DNA from: Jaenimonas drosophilae
Taxonomy: Eukaryota > Euglenozoa > Kinetoplastea > Trypanosomatida > Trypanosomatidae
DNA length: 64,000 nt
Direction of reading: 5' to 3'
Assembly: GCA_030849065.1 (NCBI GenBank)
Contig: JASAON010001656.1
Span: 124,001-188,000, forward strand
Shown: piece after piece, positions 8,509 through 17,387 of the stretch
Layout of the letters: every line of letters starts with the position of its first letter
Numbering within the stretch: position 1 is the stretch's first letter
Program-made: the position numbers and the translations under genes
Notes under the pieces: model-generated
Told to the model about the DNA's origin: nothing
Databases searched by the model: none
What the model saw: the letters and a program-made list of their open reading frames with translations, nothing else

Positions 8509-9609
8509 TCAGTATTGATAAGTGCGCTCACCCGACATCATCGACCGTGAGTGTGACCGCTGCCTCGCCTCGTTGTAGTGCTTCGCGAGTGGCGTGGAGG
8601 GCGGGTGGCGTGCTGCATCATCGGGCAGTGGCCATGAGGTGAGGGGCACACCAACCCTCCTTCCTCCCTTGTTGGCGGGGGGTGGCTGTGCCGTGTTCTC
8701 AGGAGGTACATATGGATCAGATACCGTTTGTACCGATACGGGGCGTCGTCGATCTTCTTCCACAGCCGTCCGACGAGGAGGTGGTGGAGGTGCCTCTTCT
8801 TCCTCAGCCACGGTGACAGGCTCAACGTGATTGTGTACCGGTTGAAGGAAGGAGTGCGTGGAAGGTTCAGATGGAGCCATCATCTCCTCCTCCTCCTCCT
8901 CCATCACCTCCTCCTGCACATCGTGGCGAGGATCAACGTAACGAGGTGGGTCGCGTGAGCCGGCACGTACCGCAGCCGCCTCCTCCGTGCTGATAAGCGG
9001 GTGACTGACGACGTCGTAGAGGCTCTCCTCCTGCCAGCTTGCATCCCATCGCTGCTCATCATCATGATGTGCGCTCGGGGTGTGGAGTTCCTCCTCGTCC
9101 GAGAAGAAAGTGTGTTCCTGCGGCGGCAGCTCTTCTTCAGCCGGCTCCGCTGGGGTCGTCATGGCTGATGAGGTTGGCGATGCCGAGGGAGGAGGAGGAG
9201 CCTTGTGGTGAGCCTTCTCTACAGGAGTGGCAACACGGTGATGGTGCCGCTCCACTCGTGGTGATTCGTGATCAAAACGCAGCACTCCGTCACGGAGAAT
9301 GCGGCCCATGCTCGTGAGGAGCTCCTCGAGACGCCATCGTGGAAGACAGACGTGCTCCTCCGACCGGTGGCTACTCCTCCGTGATGAGGCCCGCTCCGTG
9401 TGATGAATGCATCTTCCGTTGCCTCCCGACGCATCCACCACACGAAGCTCATTGTATACCCGCGTCAGCTCGTGACGGTGCACCTCATACAGCTCCATCA
9501 CCTGATCAAGCATACGTTCTACCGGCAGCGACTCGTGGAGGCCATCCTCGTGCGTATCGCTATCTGTTGAGCTGTGGTGCTTGCCACTACGTCTACCATG
9601 CGGGGCCAT
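8509..9609 (-). CDS. Acidic/proline-rich protein, paralogue of the downstream neighbour
   Basis: This is a 366-residue protein. Residues 30-110 resemble the first module of the gene at 5717-8212: LDQVMELYEVHRHELTRVYN against YYRAHKEELEKLYREVYQ, then RWRLEELLTSMGRILRDGVL against RRAHRLLREMSAVLHVEDEQ. A His/Glu/Pro-rich disordered region follows. Near the C-terminus RRVGVPLTSWPLPDD matches RRRGIPLSPWPLKEE of the neighbour. The coiled coil and the Arg/Asp repeats of the neighbour are absent. No known family is recognised. I infer tandem duplication with strong divergence of the disordered parts. The start is the first ATG after the predicted acceptor at 9712; the open frame to 9642 begins only with GTG. 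Confidence 0.78.
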   Translation of the reverse strand: MAPHGRRSGKHHSSTDSDTHEDGLHESLPVERMLDQVMELYEVHRHELTRVYNELRVVDASGGNGRCIHHTERASSRRSSHRSEEHVCLPRWRLEELLTSMGRILRDGVLRFDHESPRVERHHHRVATPVEKAHHKAPPPPSASPTSSAMTTPAEPAEEELPPQEHTFFSDEEELHTPSAHHDDEQRWDASWQEESLYDVVSHPLISTEEAAAVRAGSRDPPRYVDPRHDVQEEVMEEEEEEMMAPSEPSTHSFLQPVHNHVEPVTVAEEEEAPPPPPRRTAVEEDRRRPVSVQTVSDPYVPPENTAQPPPANKGGRRVGVPLTSWPLPDDAARHPPSTPLAKHYNEARQRSHSRSMMSGERTYQY

Positions 9610-9711
9610 GTTGCCGACCAGCAACAACTCTCCTACTACCACAATGAAGGTATAATAGAATGTGGGTGATGAAGTCCTATGGCTCCCTTGATTGTGTGTA
9701 CGAATGCTGCA

Positions 9712-9745
9712 CTACAATAAAACAAAGAAGGGAAGTGAAGTCGTC
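9712..9745 (-). promoter_or_regulatory. Predicted trans-splice acceptor for the gene at 8509-9609
   Basis: The tract CTTCACTTCCCTTCTTTG followed by TTTTATTGTAG has its AG at 9713-9712. It gives a leader of 102 nt without ATG. The remainder of 9746-10234 is a 3' UTR with no gene that I can support. Confidence 0.6.
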
Positions 9746-10234
9746 ATAGCCTCGTCACAATGAGCCTGCGCAACAACAACATCAACAACACCTTCAATAC
9801 CTTCTCGAGTGGAGTTGTCTTCTGGATAGATGGTAGAAATGTTGAAGAATCAACACACCCTCACGCACATGCATGGGTGAAGGAGCAAAGGATGCATGCC
9901 CCCACAGCCTCGTCACATTAGTTCCAGCCCCTCTCCCCCGCAGAGGGTAGGGAGGTCGAGGGGCTGCCTCTACATAGCCGCACGGCAGAGGGGGAGGTGT
10001 TTGGGAAGAGGAAGAGGAGGAGGAGGGTCTGGGGCACTACACCGCCACCACCAGCACACACGAGATTGATTGATGCCCGTCACACACAACACAGACTCTC
10101 AAGCAAGGAAAAGACGACGCAACATCGCATATGGGGCGTATATATAACAAGAGAATGATAGGGAGGAGAGAAGGGCTACGTCGTGCGAGCCCCAAATGGC
10201 GGCTCTGAGAATTGGTGCTCTGTGCTCATGTGCA

Positions 10235-13200
10235 TCAGAAGTAGTTGGCAGAGTTGCCAAAGGAGCTGGTGCTCTGATTGATGATGCTCGCATCCATGCC
10301 ATCTGCCAGCTCACGAAGGGCAAGGGCGAAGCCAAGGTTTGGATTCACGTCGGACTTGCGCCGTTTGAGGTACTCGAAGGCCTCGTAGTAGCCCATCGCC
10401 GGCATCACCGCCTCCACAGCTTCGGCGAGGATGGCGCTCGCGGGGGAGGCAAGGGTGGCGGAGTGGGCGGAGATGTTGCCGCTGCTGCCACTCACCACGA
10501 TGTTGGCGGATGGGGTTGGTGGGGGCGTGATGCCGAGCCGCAGTGGCAGTGGGGGGCTGCGCCGCAGTGGGTCGGCGGTGGAGGGGGGCGCGGCGTGGAG
10601 TGAGGCCACGCTACCGTAGGCGGCGGTGGCCGCGGGGAGCCGGACGGGGCGTGGACGTGGAGGTCGGCAGCGAAAACACTCCGGGCAGAGGTGAGCTGCC
10701 ACGGCGGCTGGCGAGTGGAGGGAGGGTGAGCCGGCCGACTCAAAGAAGTGAGGGCCGCCGCCCAACACCGAGGGAAGGGGCACCTGCGAGATTGGGGCGA
10801 TGGGCGAGGCGATGAGCTCCAGCAAGTTGCTGTCGCTGGAGATTGTGCGGAGTTGGTTGACGGAGTCGGCGCTCTGCAAGGTGGGCAGCACCACGTGGGT
10901 TGGCGCTGCGTCATCTGCCTCATCGGGCATACTAGAGCCACTGCGCTCAAAATCATTCCTTGTTTGTTGATGGTGGGCCTTCATGGCGTTCATGGTGGCG
11001 CGGATGGAGTCCGCCATCTCCTCATCCAGCCCCTCCGTCATGGAGGGCTCCGCCGTCAGAGAAAAAATGTGTGGAGATGAAGCGACGCGGCGGGCGGTGG
11101 TGCTGAATCCTGTCGGGCTTCGAACCCCCGTCACGGGTGGCGGTGCCGCCCCAAATCGGCGATGCACGCGGTAGGGGAGGCTGCTGCTGTAGGCGGAGGT
11201 GAGCTGGCCAATTGTGGTGGAGGAGTCTTCGGTGGCGGCTCCTTCCGGGTGAGATCGGGGGAAGGGTCGCATGGCGCTGGAAGTGGTTTGTGGTGTTTCG
11301 GGGGCGGTGGGGAAGGAGGGGCTTGGTGCTGTCGGCGGGGAATCGATGCTCTCCAGGCACAAGACCTCCTCCTTCGCGGTCGTTGAGGCTTGCGGCGGCG
11401 TGATGGTCATGGATTCCGCGCGTGGGCCCCACCGTGCGCGGCCGTTCGCTGCCTCGGCGATGTGGGTTTCCCAGCTCCGCCAGCTGCGCTCCACCCACGG
11501 AGGTAGCTTGGGAGATGCTGGGGAGGAGGAGGCGGATGGTGTTGGGGGGTCCGTTGCTGCCTCAGCTGTGGGCTGCTTCTGCTGGAGCAAATCCTGCAGC
11601 TCCTTGAAGGGGGCGAGCTCTGTGCCGTACAGGATGAGGTAGGCCAAGACGAAGGTGGCGCTGCGGCTGACGCCCATGCGGCAGTGAATGAGCACACCTC
11701 CGCAATCTCCTTCCTGCAGGTAGGACGGCAGAAGTTGTGACCGGCCTCCTGCTTCCCCAATCTCCTCGGCGGAGGTGGTGCGAGCGCTCAGGCCATGGCC
11801 CCAGGTCGGGGCATCAATCGTCAGAGGGGAGAGACCGCCAGCGGAAAGACGTCGGCTGCCTTGGCTCGTGGCGAGTGTTGGTGGGGGGGAGGCGAGCAAG
11901 CGCCCGTTGCCCATGCGGCCAAAGCCCTCCGCTCCCCAACGTGAGGAGAGATCAACGGGGGAGGTCTCGGGCGTCGTCTGGGCGGAGTAATTCGGGCGGA
12001 GAACGGGGGCAGGGGCAGAACGAAGGTTGGATGAGGTCCGCACACGGGGCAGCTCGCTGCGGGTTGTGGCGGAACCACCTCTCCGTGGGGCCCGCGTACT
12101 GGTCGGCGCAGCCTCCCCATCCACAGAGGTGGAGTAGCTGCTCATCGGCTGCTCAACCGAGTTGCCATCTTTGCTGTTCTCTGGGAAGTAGTCCGCGAAT
12201 GCGTTCTCGCCCGGTCGTGGTCCGCCAAGTTGGGGTGATTGAACGGCGGTCTCAGTGACGTGCCGTGGTGGGGAGGGCGTAGCGTAGCCGCCCTTCTGCG
12301 ATGCCCGTGTTTTGGCCTCGCGCATCCTCTGTGCATAGTCCCGCCGATGCAGCTGATCGTGAATGAGGGAGGTGATGGCCAAAAACTTGGCGGAGATGGC
12401 CTCATCGGAGTGGTCCTTGAGGGGGAAGTGGATGTAGCGTATGCCTCCCGACGTGGAGGAAAACTGCTGCATGGCTGGGGTCACGGGGCACTCCACCGCC
12501 ACGTTAATGACTAAGGAGATGTTGCGTTGGTCGAGGCCCTCAAAATTCATCGCATCGGCGTAGCTGCCCAGGAAAAGGCCCGGCAACACCTCGACGGCGC
12601 CAAAGTGAGAGGCGGCGAGGAGGCCTTCTGCGGCGGGGTCAGTAGTGGCTCCACGCATGGAGTTGCCGAGTCGGCGGCTGGAAACACTGCTCGGGGCAGG
12701 GGGAGAGGAGGAAAGGAGGCTTCCCGTTCCCCGTGAGCCGGGTGTGCCGCGTGGGGTCAGTGATGCACGGGCCAGGCTCCCGCCATTGCTGCTATTGCTG
12801 CCCACATTCCCGAGGCTCGGGTGAGGGTGATGGCGGTTCTTCGGAATGGGGATGCTGGCACTCGCCGGGGTTGGGGCGGTCACGGTGAGGCGTGAGCTAC
12901 CGCCCCCTCCTACTGCTGGCCGTGTTGCCGCAATGGGGGAGACTGGCATAGATATCTTAATGTTCAGGTTGGTGTAGAGCTCATTCACCCCCTTGCGGCA
13001 GCGGAAGGTGCGTGCGGAGGGAAGCTTCTTCTTCCCCGACCCAACTTTCGGAGAGGTGAGGTTGTTGCCGTTTGCGGGCGGATGCATCAATTGTGGGTTG
13101 GGGACCGGAGGCGGCGTGGGTGGGGTTGCCGTCGGCGGCGCGGTTGCCGGCTGCGAGGTGGCTGTGGTACCATCAACCGTGTGTGGGTGGGATGAAGCCG

Positions 13201-13240
13201 CGACACCTCGGTTCGCTGGGGCGGCAATCAAACCAGCCAT
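10235..13240 (-). CDS. Dual-specificity protein phosphatase with two very large insertions
   Basis: This is a 1001-residue protein. After a disordered N-terminus the phosphatase fold starts at about 215 (VEVLPGLFLGSYADAMNF, then ISLVINVAVECP). It continues to HFPLKDHSDEAISAKFLAI at about 273, which supplies the general-acid region. About 200 low-complexity residues then intervene before the P-loop HCRMGVSRSATFVLAYLI, with catalytic Cys520 and Arg526. After about 390 more disordered residues the final helices appear at 947-985 (GYYEAFEYLKRRKSDVNPNLGFALALREL), the normal C-terminal signature of this family. All catalytic residues are present, so activity is plausible. Substrates are unknown; the expected reaction is Tyr/Ser/Thr dephosphorylation. 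The ATG at 13240 is the first in frame. Confidence 0.88.
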   Translation of the reverse strand: MAGLIAAPANRGVAASSHPHTVDGTTATSQPATAPPTATPPTPPPVPNPQLMHPPANGNNLTSPKVGSGKKKLPSARTFRCRKGVNELYTNLNIKISMPVSPIAATRPAVGGGGSSRLTVTAPTPASASIPIPKNRHHPHPSLGNVGSNSSNGGSLARASLTPRGTPGSRGTGSLLSSSPPAPSSVSSRRLGNSMRGATTDPAAEGLLAASHFGAVEVLPGLFLGSYADAMNFEGLDQRNISLVINVAVECPVTPAMQQFSSTSGGIRYIHFPLKDHSDEAISAKFLAITSLIHDQLHRRDYAQRMREAKTRASQKGGYATPSPPRHVTETAVQSPQLGGPRPGENAFADYFPENSKDGNSVEQPMSSYSTSVDGEAAPTSTRAPRRGGSATTRSELPRVRTSSNLRSAPAPVLRPNYSAQTTPETSPVDLSSRWGAEGFGRMGNGRLLASPPPTLATSQGSRRLSAGGLSPLTIDAPTWGHGLSARTTSAEEIGEAGGRSQLLPSYLQEGDCGGVLIHCRMGVSRSATFVLAYLILYGTELAPFKELQDLLQQKQPTAEAATDPPTPSASSSPASPKLPPWVERSWRSWETHIAEAANGRARWGPRAESMTITPPQASTTAKEEVLCLESIDSPPTAPSPSFPTAPETPQTTSSAMRPFPRSHPEGAATEDSSTTIGQLTSAYSSSLPYRVHRRFGAAPPPVTGVRSPTGFSTTARRVASSPHIFSLTAEPSMTEGLDEEMADSIRATMNAMKAHHQQTRNDFERSGSSMPDEADDAAPTHVVLPTLQSADSVNQLRTISSDSNLLELIASPIAPISQVPLPSVLGGGPHFFESAGSPSLHSPAAVAAHLCPECFRCRPPRPRPVRLPAATAAYGSVASLHAAPPSTADPLRRSPPLPLRLGITPPPTPSANIVVSGSSGNISAHSATLASPASAILAEAVEAVMPAMGYYEAFEYLKRRKSDVNPNLGFALALRELADGMDASIINQSTSSFGNSANYF

Positions 13241-13422
13241 GAGAAGGAACGCGTGGGGTAAGGAACACAGGAAGAAAGGACCAGGAGGTATGTACTTGCG
13301 CGTGTGAAGCACTCAAATCCCCGCCTCACACAGGCCGAGGGCGGGAATGGGATAGGATGAGTGTGTGCGAACCTGCGTGAAGCTCCTCGAGTGTGTAAGC
13401 TTGAACACTACCAGCTAGTATC

Positions 13423-13454
13423 CTGCATGAGAACAAGAAGTGAGGAAGAGAGAG
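13423..13454 (-). promoter_or_regulatory. Predicted trans-splice acceptor of the phosphatase gene
   Basis: The minus-strand tract CTCTCTCTTCCTCACTTCTT ends in CTCATGCAG with the AG at 13424-13423. The 182-nt leader has no ATG, and the next ATG upstream touches the acceptor itself. Confidence 0.6.
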
Positions 13455-14700
13455 ATGTCATTGATGGCTTTTGCCTCAGAGCTGGTGGCATCGGAAGCAT
13501 CGTGGTGTGCTGCACACACACACACGCCATGCCACACACTCCACGGCTGGGGTGTGTGGCGTTGGAAATGAAGGGAAAAATTGGAATCCTGAGATAGTAC
13601 TCAGCACGCGAACGAGAACCATAAAAAAGGAAGTCAGTACGGTAACACACACACAAAAAAAATGGAGAGAACAAACCCCAGCAATCCAAAAGGTGGTCTT
13701 TGAGATAGTTCACGCGTCTCATCTGGAACAACCCGTCGCAAGAGATGGGGTCGAGCATGAGTGCAGTATAGTGAACGCACAAGCAAATGGGGGCGTGTGG
13801 GGGGAGGGAGAGAGAAAGTGAGGCCTTTTCTTCGTCGAGTTGGAGGAAATCGGGCCACCAGAAGCTCGCCTCCATCCAACTCATCTTCATCGTATCATTG
13901 TTCTTTTTTTTTTTTGTGGGAGGGGAGCAGGGTTAGTCGCTGAAAGTTCCTGCGTACCGAAGCGATTGAGTGGGGTAATGAACGACGTCTGTTGGAGATT
14001 GTCAAAAAAACAAAGCAGCGACGCGTTATTCCCCTCACCAGGTCGCATCTCCCCTTCCCCAAGTTGTTTGCTGATGTTATGAATGGTTAGTGGTTATATG
14101 CCTCTCCCACTTAGTAGCCACAAAAGTGGTGAAGGGGAGAGTGCTTAAAGAATGGCGTGGGGAAGCGACGCATCTGCTAGCGCAGTGCATCCATGGGGAG
14201 ATGCCACAATGGTGTGATTGCTCTGTAGTTTTTGTTACTTTTTTTTTGGTGCGTGTGTGTGCTTGGATGTTCTGTTGCTGCTCATGGCAGTCATTGCCGT
14301 CCTTGGCTGCAGGAAGCAGCAGCCACAGTCACTCAGTGTTCTGGTGTGCGACTTGATAGCAGAAGCAGCGGCAACGTCCTACTACCCCGTTACCGCTCGT
14401 GAAAGCAGCCATGAGCAGCTCACCCATACGAGCTGAAAAGTGAAAGCCCGTCGTATGGTCACAAGTTGACACGCGCGGAGAGAGGGGGAAGGGAAGATAG
14501 AAAGATGAGTGGAGAGCCAGGTGCCGTAGGGCTTTGGCTCAGCAGCTCACATGGATGGCATCACAAACACAGAAACATACAGAAAAACAACAAAAAGAAA
14601 AGAGCCTCAAATTACATAAAAAACGGGAGAAGCATGAATGACTTGAGAGGAAGGGGGAGGGGTACTAAGAAAGATACGACACCGAAGTCAAGGGGCCTAC

Positions 14701-14841
14701 TCACTTCCCCAACAGCGATGCTGGTCTATATAGAATTGACTGAAATCCAACCAAACACAACAGCAAAAACAGCAAAGCAAACAACGTCAAAACAGATGGA
14801 AGAAAACCCACAGTGAGGAAGACATGAAAGTGGTGGGACAT
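14701..14841 (-). CDS. Candidate 46-residue hydrophobic small protein
   Basis: The frame encodes MSHHFHVFLTVGFLPSVLTL and continues Leu/Phe-rich (FALLFLLLCLVGF) to LLGK, so it could be a single transmembrane peptide. Its ATG is the first one downstream of a strong pyrimidine tract and AG at 15007; the 165-nt leader between them has no ATG. Against it: T-rich untranslated sequence produces hydrophobic frames by chance, and no homologue is recognised. Treat it as a hypothesis. Confidence 0.3.
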   Translation of the reverse strand: MSHHFHVFLTVGFLPSVLTLFALLFLLLCLVGFQSILYRPASLLGK

Positions 14842-15006
14842 GGTCGAGACCTTGCCAAATCACAAAGAGATGAAATCACACACGCGCGTGCACGCCCACA
14901 GACACAAACAAAAGCGACAGGATCGGATAGAAGACACTCAAAACTTCACAAGCTCCTAACCCCACCAGGTTCGGGAGGTGCCAGCCTTGGAGGCGGCAAC
15001 CCCTGC

Positions 15007-15091
15007 CTAGCAGTTACCGTTGAGCAGGAAGGGGGGAGGTGGATGTGGGTGTGTGTGGAGGAAGGGGAGAGAAGAAGGGGAAAATACAGAA
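15007..15091 (-). promoter_or_regulatory. Candidate internal trans-splice acceptor in the 4-kb gap
   Basis: Two consecutive pyrimidine tracts (TTTTCCCCTTCTTCTCTCCC and CCTCCCCCCTTCCTGCTC) precede CTGCTAG with the AG at 15008-15007. It is as strong as the acceptors of real genes here, and the sense strand from 15152 to 14842 has no ATG. Confidence 0.35.
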
Positions 15092-17387
15092 AAGTCGGCG
15101 AGATATCCCCGCTGCAAAAGCTCAGCAAGTGAAGTCACGCCTGTTTCGTTCAATGCCATCAATCTCAAGAGGCAGACGTCGTCATCCTCACCACCCGCAC
15201 ACTCCACAGCCGCAAGTGACATGCTCGCGGTGTGGTAAGATGTGGTGCGCATGATACACATGAGCAAAACATCACTGGAGGGCAACGAAATGGTAAAGAA
15301 TCAGTGCATCAATGCAGGGTACTTCGCGTGGAGAAGCGGCAGCGGTGGGAAAGGCGGTGAAGGAGGAGGAGGGGCCCAAGCACACAACTATGGGTTGCGA
15401 ATGGTGATTTTCCGGGGTGGAGGTGCAACACACGTCGTATTACCACGTACTCCAGCCCAACCAGTTATTTGTAGGCTTGCCTCACATCCATCCAGTTAAA
15501 CGATCGTACCCGCCAGTCAACAGGCCCACCAGCCAGGCTGAGCAATAAGCAACTGCAATAGAAGAAATGAGCAATAAGCCCAAGACCTTCAGCCCATCAC
15601 TGGTACGCACGCACTCCATGGAAGACAAACAGTCTTCGTCCGTAACCACAATGCACTGTCCGTGACACTGGGTGCGTCATCACTTGCAACAAGAGAAAAC
15701 GCTGAGCTCAATGCACAGGAAGTCGTAGCCGCACGGCTGGTTCACAACCGACACGCGAGAACAACACACATCTCCACCAGAAAGAACAAGAACCAAAAGG
15801 GCGGTGAGGTGGGGGACCAGATGAGATCAAAAGGGAGGAGAGGTGCATGGAACGATGAAATCACATCAATGCTGTTCAAAACAAAAAGAAACCAAACCAA
15901 CCGAAATGAGAAGAGCAACTACAAAAAAATTCCACTACTCTCTTCACTAGTCCACGTTTACCACTTTCCTGTACCCAAGCAGGCAAAGCGACCTGTTGCA
16001 GGTGCCCACTCATCATCAAAAACACACAGTCACCACCAAATACGCTGAAGGCGCATATATGAGATGATCAACAGAGGGGGAAGTGGAGGGGGGGGGGAGT
16101 GAAAGAGAGAACGGGGAATACCATCCGCCAAACGCTTGTTGGGGAGGTGAGTCGCGAGTGGAGGAGGGATGGATGGTTGCCGATTGAGAACATGCAAATC
16201 AATTCGTCACACAAACTCAACACCATAGACAAAGCTACAAGCCCGAGGCTGCGTGTGGACGCCAAGAAAAGCAAAAAAGGGTAAAGGCAACACGTGCTGC
16301 AGCTGAAACTTGCATTGGGTAGCACTTCCCTGTGTCGGCATAGAACACAGTTGTGAAGCGCTTAGGCCTGCAGCGGAAAGCGCAAAGCCACATCAAACCG
16401 CGATCGGCTTTGCGAAATGTTGGAGAAACAGAAGTGATGGCATCGTGTTATTGGCTAGTGCGTCGCAGCGTTACCACCAGCCCTCAATTGACGCCTTTCC
16501 CCCATCCAGGGGAGGAAGAGGAATGCCAAGGGTAGATCAGGCAGACAAGACGTTCAGTAAAACGTGCCCTGCATAGTGGCAAAACAACGACCAACTTCAA
16601 CCATGAACAACTGGCTGCGATTAGTTGGTGTCCGGTTGTTATTCTATCTCTCTATGACCTTCACTGCACAACTGGGCCCTGCTGGTCCACGAAGTGCGAT
16701 AATGAATGGTTGTGTGTTTGTTTGGGTGTGTTGAGCTTTTCTGTTATCCGTTGTCGTTGTTGCTTTGTGGTGGATGCGACGTGGTGCGAACGCCCGAAGA
16801 TCCCCTCCCGCTTTGTTGTCCACTCGCTTCAGCGCGCGGCACGACGATTGCCACACTTATATGCGACGAGGGACATCCAATGCCCTCCAATCAAGAAACA
16901 CACAGATTGATGGGCTGGCGAGGGATGAGAAGAGGAGGGGAGAGAGGGAGCATCTCCCCCATGCGTGAGCGTGCTCCTCCGAAATTGCTCTCACGCAATG
17001 AAATGGGGGAGATGCACATATAAGCGTGTATACGAAAGAGTTATGTTAGGCTTAGTATCAAAAGAAAAAAAAAGAACAACAACAAAAAAACAAGGAACAT
17101 CAGCAGCCATTGAGGGAAACCCCACTGCTGTGAGCCTTACACGTCATCGCACGCGACTATCGCGAGCCACAGACACCACGAACGGTCACTTGTGCAGTCT
17201 CAACTAACGAGCAGAGCCTTTCAAATGGTAGCGGCAGTGTAGTAGAAGAGCGCAGTGGGGTTCAGGGGAATAAAGGATACACCCGTGAGGCCAACACACA
17301 CCAAACCATTGACTCCAACGCGGGGGAGACAAGTGGGCGAGGTGGTGTGTGAGGATAGACTGTGGTGTCCAGTCACGTGCCTCACGG

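Larger units (their letters stand above)
13455..17387 (-). other. Long stretch without a clear gene (cyclin 3' UTR and perhaps a small-protein transcript)
   Basis: About 3.9 kb separate the cyclin stop from the phosphatase leader. Open frames here are short, lack recognisable motifs and have T-rich hydrophobic composition. I found no tRNA-like B box or other RNA gene by eye. The sense strand has several further pyrimidine tracts (near 15020-15090, 16920-16955 and 17050-17085) and a 12-nt T run at 13904-13915 on the plus strand. The best internal candidate is the 46-codon frame at 14701-14841. Confidence 0.6.

Noticed and set aside
13408..13890. Minus-strand 160-codon open frame
   Set aside because: It spans the phosphatase splice acceptor and pyrimidine tract and has no family features.
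14930..15030. Possible tRNA-like B box (aggttcggga)
   Set aside because: No matching A box, acceptor stem or cloverleaf could be drawn around it.
16644..16856. 70-codon minus-strand frame following a good pyrimidine tract at about 16920-16955
   Set aside because: It has no ATG at its start, and the first ATG after the tract opens only 15 codons.
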